Positions 1 to 7,985 of a DNA stretch of 64,000 nucleotides are shown here, in pieces. The stretch comes from Saliphagus infecundisoli (GTDB lineage: Archaea; Halobacteriota; Halobacteria; Halobacteriales; Natrialbaceae), in contig NZ_JAIWHV010000002.1 of assembly GCF_020177375.1 (NCBI RefSeq), forward strand, positions 372,001 to 436,000, written 5' to 3'. A program made the translations under genes and the position numbers. Under the pieces are notes generated by a model, which was given only the letters and a program-made list of their open reading frames with translations, did no database searches and was not told where the DNA came from. Position 1 is the first letter of the stretch, and each line of letters opens with the position of its first letter.

Positions 1-593
1 CCCGCTGGATCGAGGTCGATCCCTTCGATCCCGACCGCCTCTACGTCGGCATCGAGGCCGGCGCGCTCTTGGTGAGCCCGGACGGCGGCGAGACGTGGCG
101 CGAGCGCCCGCCGGGGTCGCGCCGGGACAACCACAGCCTGGCGACCCACCCCGGCCGGGAGGGTCGGGTCTACTCGGCCGCGGGCGACGGCTTCGCGGTT
201 TCGGATGACGGCGGCGACTCCTGGACCCACCCACAGGAGGGACTCGATCATCGCTACTGCTGGTCGGTCGTCCCCGATCCCGACGACCCCGACCTAGTCC
301 TTCTCTCGAGCGCGAGCGGCGCCTCCTCGGCTCACACCGCCGAGCGCGCGGAGGCCTACGTCTACTGCTGTGGGGGCCTCGGTGGGCGGTGGGAGCGCCT
401 CGAGGGGGAGTTCCCGACGGGCGAGGGCGTCGTCCGGGCGGAGTTCTCGACCCACGGCGGTGTGGTCTACGGCGTGACGAATCGTGGCGTCTTTCGCTCC
501 CCCGATTTCGGCGACTCCTGGGAGCGCGTCGGGCTCGAGTGGGACGAGGACCTGGAGGCGTTGGCGCCGCGGGGGTTCGTCGCCGTTTCCTGA
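1..593 (+). CDS. BNR/sialidase-like repeat protein, C-terminal part (5' end outside window)
   Basis: The frame is open from the window edge to TGA at 591-593, so the true start lies upstream. The visible roughly 196 residues hold repeated Asp-box-like units, for example SPDGGETW, SDDGGDSW and SPDFGDSW, each preceded by short beta-strand-like stretches such as DRLYVGIEAGALL. These repeats are typical of BNR/YVTN/VPS10-type beta-propellers, often seen in haloarchaeal glycosidase-like or photosystem-stability-like proteins. No catalytic residues can be assigned from this fragment and no function is claimed. A T-rich stretch follows about 50 bp after the stop. The next gene, on the same strand, has its own promoter. 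Confidence 0.8.
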   Translation, partial: RWIEVDPFDPDRLYVGIEAGALLVSPDGGETWRERPPGSRRDNHSLATHPGREGRVYSAAGDGFAVSDDGGDSWTHPQEGLDHRYCWSVVPDPDDPDLVLLSSASGASSAHTAERAEAYVYCCGGLGGRWERLEGEFPTGEGVVRAEFSTHGGVVYGVTNRGVFRSPDFGDSWERVGLEWDEDLEALAPRGFVAVS

Positions 594-640
594 CTACCGG
601 TTCGACCCGGCACCGATGGCGATATCTTCAGGATATATAA

Positions 641-654
641 TTTTATTAATTTTT
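641..654 (+). terminator. T-rich putative transcription terminator
   Basis: After the BNR gene stop, the sequence ttttattaatttttcc forms T-tracts in an otherwise GC-rich genome. Archaeal termination commonly occurs at such U-rich runs. The AT-rich patch (about 625-690) could also belong to the upstream control region of the peptide transporter operon. Confidence 0.4.
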
Positions 655-787
655 CCTAATCGACTTTCCCGGAGAGCATATTTTCAGTAGTATCGCCGTA
701 TGAGTTACGATGGGTGGCAATTTAGACTCGTAAACGAACGCATGAGCAACATATCTCCGTGGAAGCGGCCGCTCGTCAATCAATAAG

Positions 788-795
788 CTTTTATG
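788..795 (+). promoter_or_regulatory. TATA-like promoter of the peptide ABC operon
   Basis: The element cttttatg is centred about 26 nt upstream of the ATG at 817. That is the spacing expected for a leaderless haloarchaeal transcript and it supports the 817 start. Confidence 0.5.
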
Positions 796-816
796 AAAGT
801 GGGCTTCTGTTAGCGT

Positions 817-2823
817 ATGCCGCGACGATTTCACGATCAACGGGACGACGAAACGGTTATCAACCGCCGACAGTGGCTCGCTGCTCTCGGCGTCGGCGGG
901 GTCGGCGGTCTCGCCGGCTGTATGGGCGGCGACGGTGGTAACGGAAACGGCAATGGGAACGGAAACGGCAATGGGAACGGAAACGGGAACGGAGACTCGA
1001 ACGAGAGCACCGAGGAGACGGAGACCGGGAACGAAACGAACGGGACCAACGAGAGCGACGGCGGAAACGAGACCAACGAGAGCGATGGCGGGTCGGGCGA
1101 GCCCACGATGTCGGAGTCCTACGACACCGTCACCTCCGCGTCGTTCGAGACCCTCAACCCGATCTACAACACAGAGGACGGCGCGGGGGACGCGATCGGT
1201 TACGCCCTGGATATGGGCTACACCTTCGACGGGAACAGCGAGTACTTCCCTCTGCTGTACGACATGTCCACCGAGGACGGCTCCGTCTGGACGTTCACCG
1301 TCCGCGAGGGCCTCGAGTTCAGCGATCCCTACGGCGAGGTGACCGCCTCGACGTTCGTCTATCTCATCCAGGAGGTCCACCAGAGCGAGTGGGCGGCGAC
1401 CGCGGCGGCGACCTCCTGGGCCGGCGTCGAGGTCGAGGAGACCGGCGACTACGAGTTCCAGGCGACGCTTCCCGAGCCGAGCCTGCTCTGGCCCGAGAGC
1501 TACGACCCGCTGCTGTACCCCATCCCCCAGGACCTCCTTTCGCCCTACGTCGAGGAGGAGGACGCCGAAGGCCTCCAACAGGACGAGGAGCTCCTCGAAC
1601 TCCAGTTCACCGGTAACCTCGGCGCGTACGTCCTAGACGAGTGGAACCGCGGCGCCGGGACGAGCTACAGTCGCAACGAGAACTACTACATCCAGAACAT
1701 CGAGGAGGGTCCCGACAGCTTCAGCGACGCGCCGTACTTCGAGAGCGCCACGATCAGCGTCGTCGAGGAACAGGCCTCCCGCCTCGGTGCCCTGGAGACC
1801 GGGGAGGCCGACTCCGCCGGGATCCCACCGGAACGCGTCGAGGAGTTCCGGAACCTGGATGGAGTCCAGGTCAACGAGATCCCACAGCCGTACAACACGA
1901 TCCTCTCGGTCAACATGCGCGACAACGGCTGGAACGCCGGTCCCGGGAACCTCTTTCGGCACATCCCGTTCCGGCAGGCGCTCAACGTCGCCGTCAGCAA
2001 GGACGACCTGATCGAGGGGATCTATCGCGGTCTCGCCGAGCCCCACTACACCTGGCAGCCCCGCTTTTCGGACTTCTATCCCGGCGACGATTCGATTCCG
2101 ACGTTCGGGAGCGGCGACCAGTATGGCTCGGAGATGGCCCGTGGCCTCGCCGAGGACGCCTTCGAGCAGTCCGACCACGACTACGCCTTCGACGGCGACC
2201 AGATGGTCAACCCCGACGGCGACCAGGTCACCCTCGAGGTCCTCCACAGCTCCGGCCAGGAGGTCTCGAGAAACACCGCGGAGTTCATCGCCCAGGAGCT
2301 AGCCGAGAACCTCGGGATCAACCTCGAGGTCAGCGCGATCGACGGCACCCGCTTCGGCGAGGAGTTCTGGACCGCCACGCCGGCCGAAAGCGAGGAGGAA
2401 CTCACCGCCGAGATCGACGGCGAGGAGGTCGTCTGGGAGTCCCCCGGCCCGAACAATCCGGGGCCGCGCTCGGTGACTGCAAACGAGAGCTGGGACATGT
2501 CGCTCGTGTACGGGCTGAACACCTACCCGCTGAACCCGCTGACAAACGAGGTGTTCTTCGACGGAGCCACTGCCCAGTACAACCCCGTCGGCTACTACCC
2601 CGAGTTCGACGCCGCGGGCCTCCTCGAACAGGCTCGCAACGCCGGAGGCCAGGAGGAACTCCAGGAGGCGTTCCAGGAGATCTTCGTCAACCTCGCCGAG
2701 GAGCAGCCGTACGTCATGCTGGTCTTTAGCGACGACATCATCGGCTACAACGACGGGCTCGTCGGACCGATCGAGAACTTCGCGAACGGCTGGGACTTCC
2801 CCGGCTGGTACATCGAGGAGTAA
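817..2823 (+). CDS. ABC transporter substrate-binding protein, peptide/nickel family 5 (DppA/OppA-like)
   Basis: The product is a 668-residue lipoprotein that binds the solute outside the membrane for the downstream permeases. The N-terminus has a Tat motif (NRRQWLAALG) followed by the lipobox LAGC. A Gly-Asn-rich linker of about 45 residues, encoded by near-perfect ggaaacgg/gggaac repeats, is followed by an acidic Glu/Thr/Asn tether. The body shows family-5 features: FETLNPIYN early, VREGLEFSDPYGEV, and a late VNLAEEQPYVMLVFSDDIIG segment. Length exceeds typical bacterial DppA (about 530) because of the linker and insertions. It is the first gene of a five-gene operon. The substrate is not evident; peptides are usual for the family, but some haloarchaeal homologues may bind sugars. 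Confidence 0.9.
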   Translation: MPRRFHDQRDDETVINRRQWLAALGVGGVGGLAGCMGGDGGNGNGNGNGNGNGNGNGNGDSNESTEETETGNETNGTNESDGGNETNESDGGSGEPTMSESYDTVTSASFETLNPIYNTEDGAGDAIGYALDMGYTFDGNSEYFPLLYDMSTEDGSVWTFTVREGLEFSDPYGEVTASTFVYLIQEVHQSEWAATAAATSWAGVEVEETGDYEFQATLPEPSLLWPESYDPLLYPIPQDLLSPYVEEEDAEGLQQDEELLELQFTGNLGAYVLDEWNRGAGTSYSRNENYYIQNIEEGPDSFSDAPYFESATISVVEEQASRLGALETGEADSAGIPPERVEEFRNLDGVQVNEIPQPYNTILSVNMRDNGWNAGPGNLFRHIPFRQALNVAVSKDDLIEGIYRGLAEPHYTWQPRFSDFYPGDDSIPTFGSGDQYGSEMARGLAEDAFEQSDHDYAFDGDQMVNPDGDQVTLEVLHSSGQEVSRNTAEFIAQELAENLGINLEVSAIDGTRFGEEFWTATPAESEEELTAEIDGEEVVWESPGPNNPGPRSVTANESWDMSLVYGLNTYPLNPLTNEVFFDGATAQYNPVGYYPEFDAAGLLEQARNAGGQEELQEAFQEIFVNLAEEQPYVMLVFSDDIIGYNDGLVGPIENFANGWDFPGWYIEE

Positions 2824-2885
2824 GGGCTCGTCGAGCGATCGCGGTTACCGTACTCGCGGGACACATAAATTCAGACGGTCACAAT

Positions 2886-3860
2886 ATGGGATTTGCCACA
2901 TACGTCACTGCCAGGATGCTGTGGGCGGCGTTAGTATCGTTCATAATCGTCACGGTCACGTTCGTGTTGCTCTCGTTCGCCCCGAACCCCTCGATCCAGG
3001 AGGCGGCGACACAGGCGGCCCTCCAGGGCGGCGATCCGGCCGCCGCGGCCGAACGCGAACGCGAGCTCCGCGGGCTCAACGAGCCGCTCCACATCAGATA
3101 CATGGATTTCCTCCAGAGCGTCTACACGCTGGACTGGGGCTGGTCCCAGTACCGCAGCCAGCCGGTCACGGAGGCGGTCTACGAGGGGCTCTACTACACC
3201 GCCCAGTACTCGGTGCCGTGGACGATCCTGACGCTCGTCCTCGGCCCGCTCGTCGGGCTCTACTCGGCGGCGAACATGTACAGCTGGAAGGACCACGCTG
3301 CGACGGGCTTTGCCTTCTTCGGCTACGCGATCCCGAACTTCTTCTTCGCAATCATCCTCCTGTTGGTGTTCGCGGTCTGGCTCGAGTGGATCCCCGTCGT
3401 CTACAACGCCAACGCCGCCGTCTTCAGCCTCGAGAACGTCCGGCAGTTGATCCTGCCGGTGTTCGTCCTCGTCACCGGCTCGATCGGGGGCATCATGCGC
3501 GTCTCCAGAAACGAGTCCGCGGAGTTCCAGAACTCGGAGTTCATGAAGACGGCCAGGGCCAAGGGCGTCTCGCCGATCCGGGCGTACCTGTACCACGTCC
3601 TGCGGCCCACGATGGTCCCGCTGTCGACGACGATCGTCGGCCAGTTGCTCGCCCTGTTTCTGGGCTCGTCGCTGCTCGTCGAGATCGTCTTCGGCATTCC
3701 GGGGCTGGGACGGATCACCTACGAGGCGCTGGTCGCACAGGACACGAACCTCGTGTTGGGGACGACCCTCTTTTTCACGTTCATCGCGGTCGTCGGCAAC
3801 CTGCTGGAAGACATCGTCTTCACCGTCCTCGACCCGCGTATCAGCTACGACGATCGATAA
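2886..3860 (+). CDS. ABC transporter permease, DppB-like
   Basis: This 324-residue integral membrane protein forms half of the translocation pore. Residues 10-30 are a first membrane span (WAALVSFIIVTVTFVLLSF). Several further spans follow, and the EAA-type cytoplasmic loop that contacts the ATPase appears as ...EFMKTARAKGVSPIRAYLYHVLRPTMVPL. It lies 62 bp after the binding-protein gene, and its stop is 2 bp before the next permease. The order binding protein, DppB, DppC, DppD, DppF is the classical layout of family-5 importers. Confidence 0.92.
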   Translation: MGFATYVTARMLWAALVSFIIVTVTFVLLSFAPNPSIQEAATQAALQGGDPAAAAERERELRGLNEPLHIRYMDFLQSVYTLDWGWSQYRSQPVTEAVYEGLYYTAQYSVPWTILTLVLGPLVGLYSAANMYSWKDHAATGFAFFGYAIPNFFFAIILLLVFAVWLEWIPVVYNANAAVFSLENVRQLILPVFVLVTGSIGGIMRVSRNESAEFQNSEFMKTARAKGVSPIRAYLYHVLRPTMVPLSTTIVGQLLALFLGSSLLVEIVFGIPGLGRITYEALVAQDTNLVLGTTLFFTFIAVVGNLLEDIVFTVLDPRISYDDR

Positions 3861-3862
3861 AA

Positions 3863-5050
3863 ATGGCAACTGAAAACCAGGACCGGTTCGATCGGGTCGA
3901 CTGGGACGAGATCGCCGCCTCCCGCGGACGCGACCTCTCGGTCAACACGCTCGGCATGCTCGCGTTCGCCGTCCCGCTCGCGCTACTGGGACTCTACGAC
4001 TGGCGGCTGGTCGACGAACGGGAGGCGACGTTTGGGGCGATCGGCTACGATATCGATATCACGAGCCTCGAGTACCTCTTCGTGTTCACGCTCCTCCTGT
4101 TCGCGTTCTACCTCGTCTTGCCGCTGTATCAGAACCCGAGACGGACGAAACACTACTGGACGGAGTTCAAACGGAACCGGCCCGCCGTCGTGAGTCTCGT
4201 CTGGCTGGCGATCGTCTTCGTCGGCGGGTTGATCGGCCCGCTGCTCATGAACGCGCCCCAACAGGACATCCTGATCAGCCACCAGCCCCCGGTCTACCTC
4301 TCGGTCGACCAGGCCAACGTCGCCAACTGTGTCGGCGAGATCGCAAACGGCCGGTGTCACGGCACCTGGGAGTACCCGCTCGGAACCACCAATGGCGGAC
4401 GGGACGTCCTGACGGGGATCGTCTACGGGATGACGACCACCATGCAGATCGCGTTCATCGCGACGACGATCGTCGCCGTGGTCGGCATCTCCGTCGGGAC
4501 GGTAAGCGCCTACGCCGGCGGCTGGGTCGACGAGGTTCTCATGCGGATCACCGACGTCGTGCTCTCCTTTCCGACCTTCCTCATGTTCCTGTTGATCCTC
4601 TACATCTACGGCGCCGGGATCGGGATGTTCATCCTGGTGTTCTCGGGGTTCGCCTGGGGCGGAACGGCCCGGTACGTCCGGAGCAAGGCGCTGTCGATCT
4701 CCGAGGAGGAGTACATCAAGGCCTGTCGGATCAGCGGGGCGAACACGTACGGGGTCGTCCGTCGCCACGTCGTTCCCAACACCGCCAGCAGCATCATCAC
4801 CCAGCTGACGCTGCTCATCCCCGGCTTCCTGCTGTTCGAAGCCCAGCTCGCCTTCCTCGGGATCGGCGACACCGAGGTCCCGACGTGGGGACAGCTGATC
4901 TCGGCGGGCCGGAGCGATCTGGCCTTCGCCCCCTGGATCGTCCTGGCCCCCGGGATCGTCCTCTTCTTGACGATCCTCGCGTTCAACTTCCTCGGCGATG
5001 CCCTGCTCGACGCGCTCAACCCCGAAGCGCAAGCGGAGACAGACCAATGA
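3863..5050 (+). CDS. ABC transporter permease, DppC-like
   Basis: The start is the ATG two bases after the dppB-like stop; no other in-frame start gives a sensible N-terminus. The 395-residue product has an extra N-terminal pair of membrane spans (LGMLAFAVPLALLGLYDW and YLFVFTLLLFAFYLVLPLY) before the usual DppC core. The core begins around KRNRPAVVSLVWLAIVFVGG and includes the EAA loop near EEYIKACRISGANTYGVVRRHVVP. The ending ILAFNFLGDALLDALNP is typical of DppC. The stop codon overlaps the next ATG as ATGA, indicating translational coupling. Confidence 0.92.
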   Translation: MATENQDRFDRVDWDEIAASRGRDLSVNTLGMLAFAVPLALLGLYDWRLVDEREATFGAIGYDIDITSLEYLFVFTLLLFAFYLVLPLYQNPRRTKHYWTEFKRNRPAVVSLVWLAIVFVGGLIGPLLMNAPQQDILISHQPPVYLSVDQANVANCVGEIANGRCHGTWEYPLGTTNGGRDVLTGIVYGMTTTMQIAFIATTIVAVVGISVGTVSAYAGGWVDEVLMRITDVVLSFPTFLMFLLILYIYGAGIGMFILVFSGFAWGGTARYVRSKALSISEEEYIKACRISGANTYGVVRRHVVPNTASSIITQLTLLIPGFLLFEAQLAFLGIGDTEVPTWGQLISAGRSDLAFAPWIVLAPGIVLFLTILAFNFLGDALLDALNPEAQAETDQ

Positions 5051-6087
5051 CGCCTGACACCGACCCACTGCTCGAGGTAGCGAACCTCCGGACGACGTTC
5101 GACACCGACGGCGGCGAACTCGTCGCCGTCGACGGCATCGACTTCTCGATCGACGCCGGCGAGACCGTCTGTATCGTCGGCGAGTCGGGCTCGGGAAAGA
5201 CCGTCGCGACCGAGTCGATCACCCGACTGGTCAAGTCCCCGCCCGCCACCGTCACCGGCAGCGTCCGGTTCGACGGCGAGGACCTCCTCGAGGCGAGCGA
5301 GGAACGCCTCCGGGAGATCCGGGGCTACAACATCGCCCACATCTTCCAGAACCCACAGGAGGCGATGAACCACTGCTACAGCGTCGGCTGGCAGATCACG
5401 GAGGCGCTGACGATCCATACCGACGCCTCACAGGAGGAGGCACGCGCGAAGGCGATCGATCTGCTGGACCGCGTCGGCATCGCCAACGCCAGCTCCCGGT
5501 TCGACGACTACCCCCACGAGTTCTCCGGTGGCCAGAAACAGCGGGTGATGATCGCGATGGCGCTGGTCGGCGACCCCGACCTCCTGATCGCCGACGAGCC
5601 CACGACCGCCCTCGACGTCACCGTCCAGGGCCAGATCCTCAAGCTGCTCGACGATCTCCAGGAGGAGTTCGACATGGGCATCCTCTTCGTGACCCACGAC
5701 CTCGGCGTCGTCGCCCAGATCGCGGACCGGATCGTCGTCATGTACGCCGGCAAGGTGATGGAGCGAGGCGACGTCTACGACGTCTTCGACCGGCCCGCCC
5801 ACCCCTACACCCAGCAACTCCTCGAATGTCTCCCCGGAACGAGCGACTCGATCGGAGGGATCCCCGGCTCGCTTCCCTCGCCGACCGATCCGCCCGATGG
5901 CTGTCGGTTCGCCCCCCGGTGTGAGCACGCCGTCGCCGACTGTGAGGCCGGCGGGCAACCCCGAGAGGTCGAGGTCCGGCCCGGCCAGGCCGTCTCGTGT
6001 GTCTACTACCAGTCGGGCTACGACGCCTCGGTCGTCGAGGCCGATACCGGCGACGCCGAAACCTCCCGGGGGGTGGGCGATGACTGA
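5047..6087 (+). CDS. ABC transporter ATP-binding protein, DppD-like
   Basis: The 346-residue ATPase shows Walker A GESGSGKT, a Q-loop in IFQNPQEAMNH, signature FSGGQKQR, Walker B LLIADEPTTALD and the H-loop FVTHDLG. Its C-terminus carries the oligopeptide/dipeptide transporter extension with the Cys-rich CRFAPRCEHAVADC. The start codon overlaps the dppC stop (ATGA), and its end overlaps the next ATPase gene by 8 bp. It energises uptake together with the DppF-like partner. Confidence 0.93.
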   Translation: MTPDTDPLLEVANLRTTFDTDGGELVAVDGIDFSIDAGETVCIVGESGSGKTVATESITRLVKSPPATVTGSVRFDGEDLLEASEERLREIRGYNIAHIFQNPQEAMNHCYSVGWQITEALTIHTDASQEEARAKAIDLLDRVGIANASSRFDDYPHEFSGGQKQRVMIAMALVGDPDLLIADEPTTALDVTVQGQILKLLDDLQEEFDMGILFVTHDLGVVAQIADRIVVMYAGKVMERGDVYDVFDRPAHPYTQQLLECLPGTSDSIGGIPGSLPSPTDPPDGCRFAPRCEHAVADCEAGGQPREVEVRPGQAVSCVYYQSGYDASVVEADTGDAETSRGVGDD

Positions 6088-7429
6088 GCCCCTGCTGTCG
6101 GTTCGCGACCTGAAGAAACACTACCCGATCAAGAAGGGGCTCCTGAACCGCCAGGTCGGCGCCGCACGCGCGGTCGACGGCGTCAGCTTCGACATCGCGC
6201 CCGGCGAAACCCTCGGGCTCGTCGGCGAATCCGGTTGTGGGAAGTCGACGGTCGCGACCTCCGCGATCCGTTTAGAGGAGCCGACCGCCGGCGAGGTCCT
6301 GTTCAACGGCGGGGACCGCCGCGGCGCGACCCGAAACGACGACGGGACCCACCCCAATGACGTCACCCGGTTCGACAAGGGAGAGCTGAAGGCGTTCCGG
6401 CGGGACGCCCAGATGATCTTCCAGGACCCCTCCTCGAGCTTCGATCCGCGGATGACCGTCGGGGCGACGATCGCCGAACTGCTCTCCATCCACGGGATGA
6501 CAGACCGGGGCCGGCGCCGCCGGATCGTCGAGGACCTGATCGAACGCGTCGATCTCTCGGCGTCCGACTACGACCGGTATCCCCACGAGTTCTCGGGCGG
6601 GCAGAAACAGCGCCTGGCGCTGGCCCGCGCGCTCGTACTCGACCCCGACCTGATCATCGCCGACGAACCGGTGTCGGCGCTCGACGTCTCGGTCAAAGCC
6701 GAGGTCCTCTCGCTGATCGACGACCTCCAGGCGGAGTTCGGCCTCTCCCTGCTCTTTATCAGCCACGACATGTCCGTCATCCGTGAGATATGTGACAGGG
6801 TCGCGGTGATGTATCTCGGCGAGATCGTCGAACTCGGACCGACCGAGGAGGTCTTCCACGGGCCCGAACACCCCTACACCGAGGCGTTGCTCTCCTCGAT
6901 CCCGACGCCCGATCCGCGGGCGACGCTGGACGAGATCGAGCTGACGGGCACCGTCCCGAGCCCGACGGATCCTCCCTCGGGCTGTCGGTTCCACACGCGA
7001 TGTCACCGGGTCATCCAACCCGAGGACATGGAGATGGACCAAGCGGAGTGGCGCCGGCTGCTGACACTGCGCAAACGGATCGAATCCCGGGAGGTCGACG
7101 TCGAGCAGGCGACCGAGAACCTCGCTCTCGACGACGAACCCGACGACCTCTCGGACGAGGCGATCAAGTCCCAGCTCAGATCCGAGTTCGAACTCGAGGC
7201 CCCCCTCGATTCGGCGACCGCCGAGGCGACCCTCGAAACCGCCCTCGACCGGCTCGTCTCCGGCGACGCCGACGGGGCCGAGGAGGTGCTGTCGTCTTCG
7301 TTTACCACCCCGTGTGAGACCACGCACCCGGAGTTCGTCGACCACGACGCGGACCACAAGTCGGCGTGTCTGCTCCACGTCGACGACAGGCCCGACTCGC
7401 GGATCGGCGTCGAGAACGTGCCCCAGTGA
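6080..7429 (+). CDS. ABC transporter ATP-binding protein, DppF-like, with long C-terminal insertion
   Basis: The second ATPase of the importer (449 residues) shows Walker A GESGCGKST, FSGGQKQR, LIIADEPVSALD and FISHDMS. It starts at the ATG at 6080, eight bases inside the DppD-like gene. The usual oligopeptide-transporter Cys motif is split. CRFHTRC is followed by about 110 acidic residues (RVIQPEDMEMDQAEWRRLL through LDRLVSGDADGAEEVLSSS) before the closing PCETTHPEF and the final Cys. Bacterial DppF is about 330 residues, so this insertion accounts for the extra length. The role of the insert is unknown. The gene ends the operon. Confidence 0.92.
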   Translation: MTEPLLSVRDLKKHYPIKKGLLNRQVGAARAVDGVSFDIAPGETLGLVGESGCGKSTVATSAIRLEEPTAGEVLFNGGDRRGATRNDDGTHPNDVTRFDKGELKAFRRDAQMIFQDPSSSFDPRMTVGATIAELLSIHGMTDRGRRRRIVEDLIERVDLSASDYDRYPHEFSGGQKQRLALARALVLDPDLIIADEPVSALDVSVKAEVLSLIDDLQAEFGLSLLFISHDMSVIREICDRVAVMYLGEIVELGPTEEVFHGPEHPYTEALLSSIPTPDPRATLDEIELTGTVPSPTDPPSGCRFHTRCHRVIQPEDMEMDQAEWRRLLTLRKRIESREVDVEQATENLALDDEPDDLSDEAIKSQLRSEFELEAPLDSATAEATLETALDRLVSGDADGAEEVLSSSFTTPCETTHPEFVDHDADHKSACLLHVDDRPDSRIGVENVPQ

Positions 7430-7504
7430 GCGGGCGCGAACCCGTCGTTCGCGGCTTCGAAATCCTTTTAGGCGCCACGGCGGGATAGTAGGGTAACTGG
7501 ACAC

Positions 7505-7819
7505 ATGGACGTCGCAATCGTTTCCGAAGAGGAGAACCCGATGTTGCACCGGACGGACGTCACGTTCGAACTGACCCACGACGACGCCACGCCCTCCCGG
7601 CTCCAGGTCCGGGACAGCCTGGCGGCGAAGCTGAACAAGGACGCAGGCGAGGTCGTCGTCCGGGAACTCGACACCAAGTTCGGGATGCGAAAGACCGTCG
7701 GCTCGGCGAAGGTCTACGAGACGGCCGCTCACGCGGGCGACGTCGAACAGGACCACATGCTCGAGCGAAACAAGATCGCGGCCGACGAGGAGAGCGAGGC
7801 CGACGCGGAGGAGGCCTGA
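7505..7819 (+). CDS. rps24e: 30S ribosomal protein S24e
   Basis: The 104-residue protein matches archaeal S24e: it begins [19 protein letters not shown] and has the core DKFG-type motif as [18 protein letters not shown]. The acidic C-terminal tail ([11 protein letters not shown]) is a haloarchaeal adaptation. It is the first gene of a small ribosomal/tRNA-modification cluster with rps27ae two bases downstream. A TATA-like ccttttagg lies about 37 nt upstream, giving a leader of roughly 10 nt. Confidence 0.95.
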   Translation: MDVAIVSEEENPMLHRTDVTFELTHDDATPSRLQVRDSLAAKLNKDAGEVVVRELDTKFGMRKTVGSAKVYETAAHAGDVEQDHMLERNKIAADEESEADAEEA

Positions 7820-7820
7820 G

Positions 7821-7955
7821 ATGGCCCACCACGAGGTCTACGGCGACGACGGCGCGGCCGAACGCGAGGAGTGTCCCCGCTGTGGCGACTCGTTTCTCGC
7901 AGACCACGGCGACCGGCGCCACTGCGGGAAGTGTAGCTACACAGAGTGGGAGTAG
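7821..7955 (+). CDS. rps27ae: 30S ribosomal protein S27ae
   Basis: This 44-residue zinc-ribbon ribosomal protein has the four-cysteine pattern [21 protein letters not shown], i.e. two CxxC pairs about 15 residues apart. It ends YTEWE. It starts one base after the S24e stop. The pair S24e-S27ae followed by kae1-bud32 is a conserved haloarchaeal order. Archaeal S27ae lacks the ubiquitin fusion of eukaryotes, as here. Confidence 0.95.
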   Translation: MAHHEVYGDDGAAEREECPRCGDSFLADHGDRRHCGKCSYTEWE

Positions 7956-7985
7956 CGAGCACGTTCTGACGCCCTTCCGGACGCC

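Noticed and set aside
1641-2729. Other long shadow frames, e.g. 1641-2729, 2921-3862, 8399-9817, 10020-11765 (minus)
   Set aside because: All overlap well-identified genes in another frame and give Arg/Pro/Gly-rich low-information translations.
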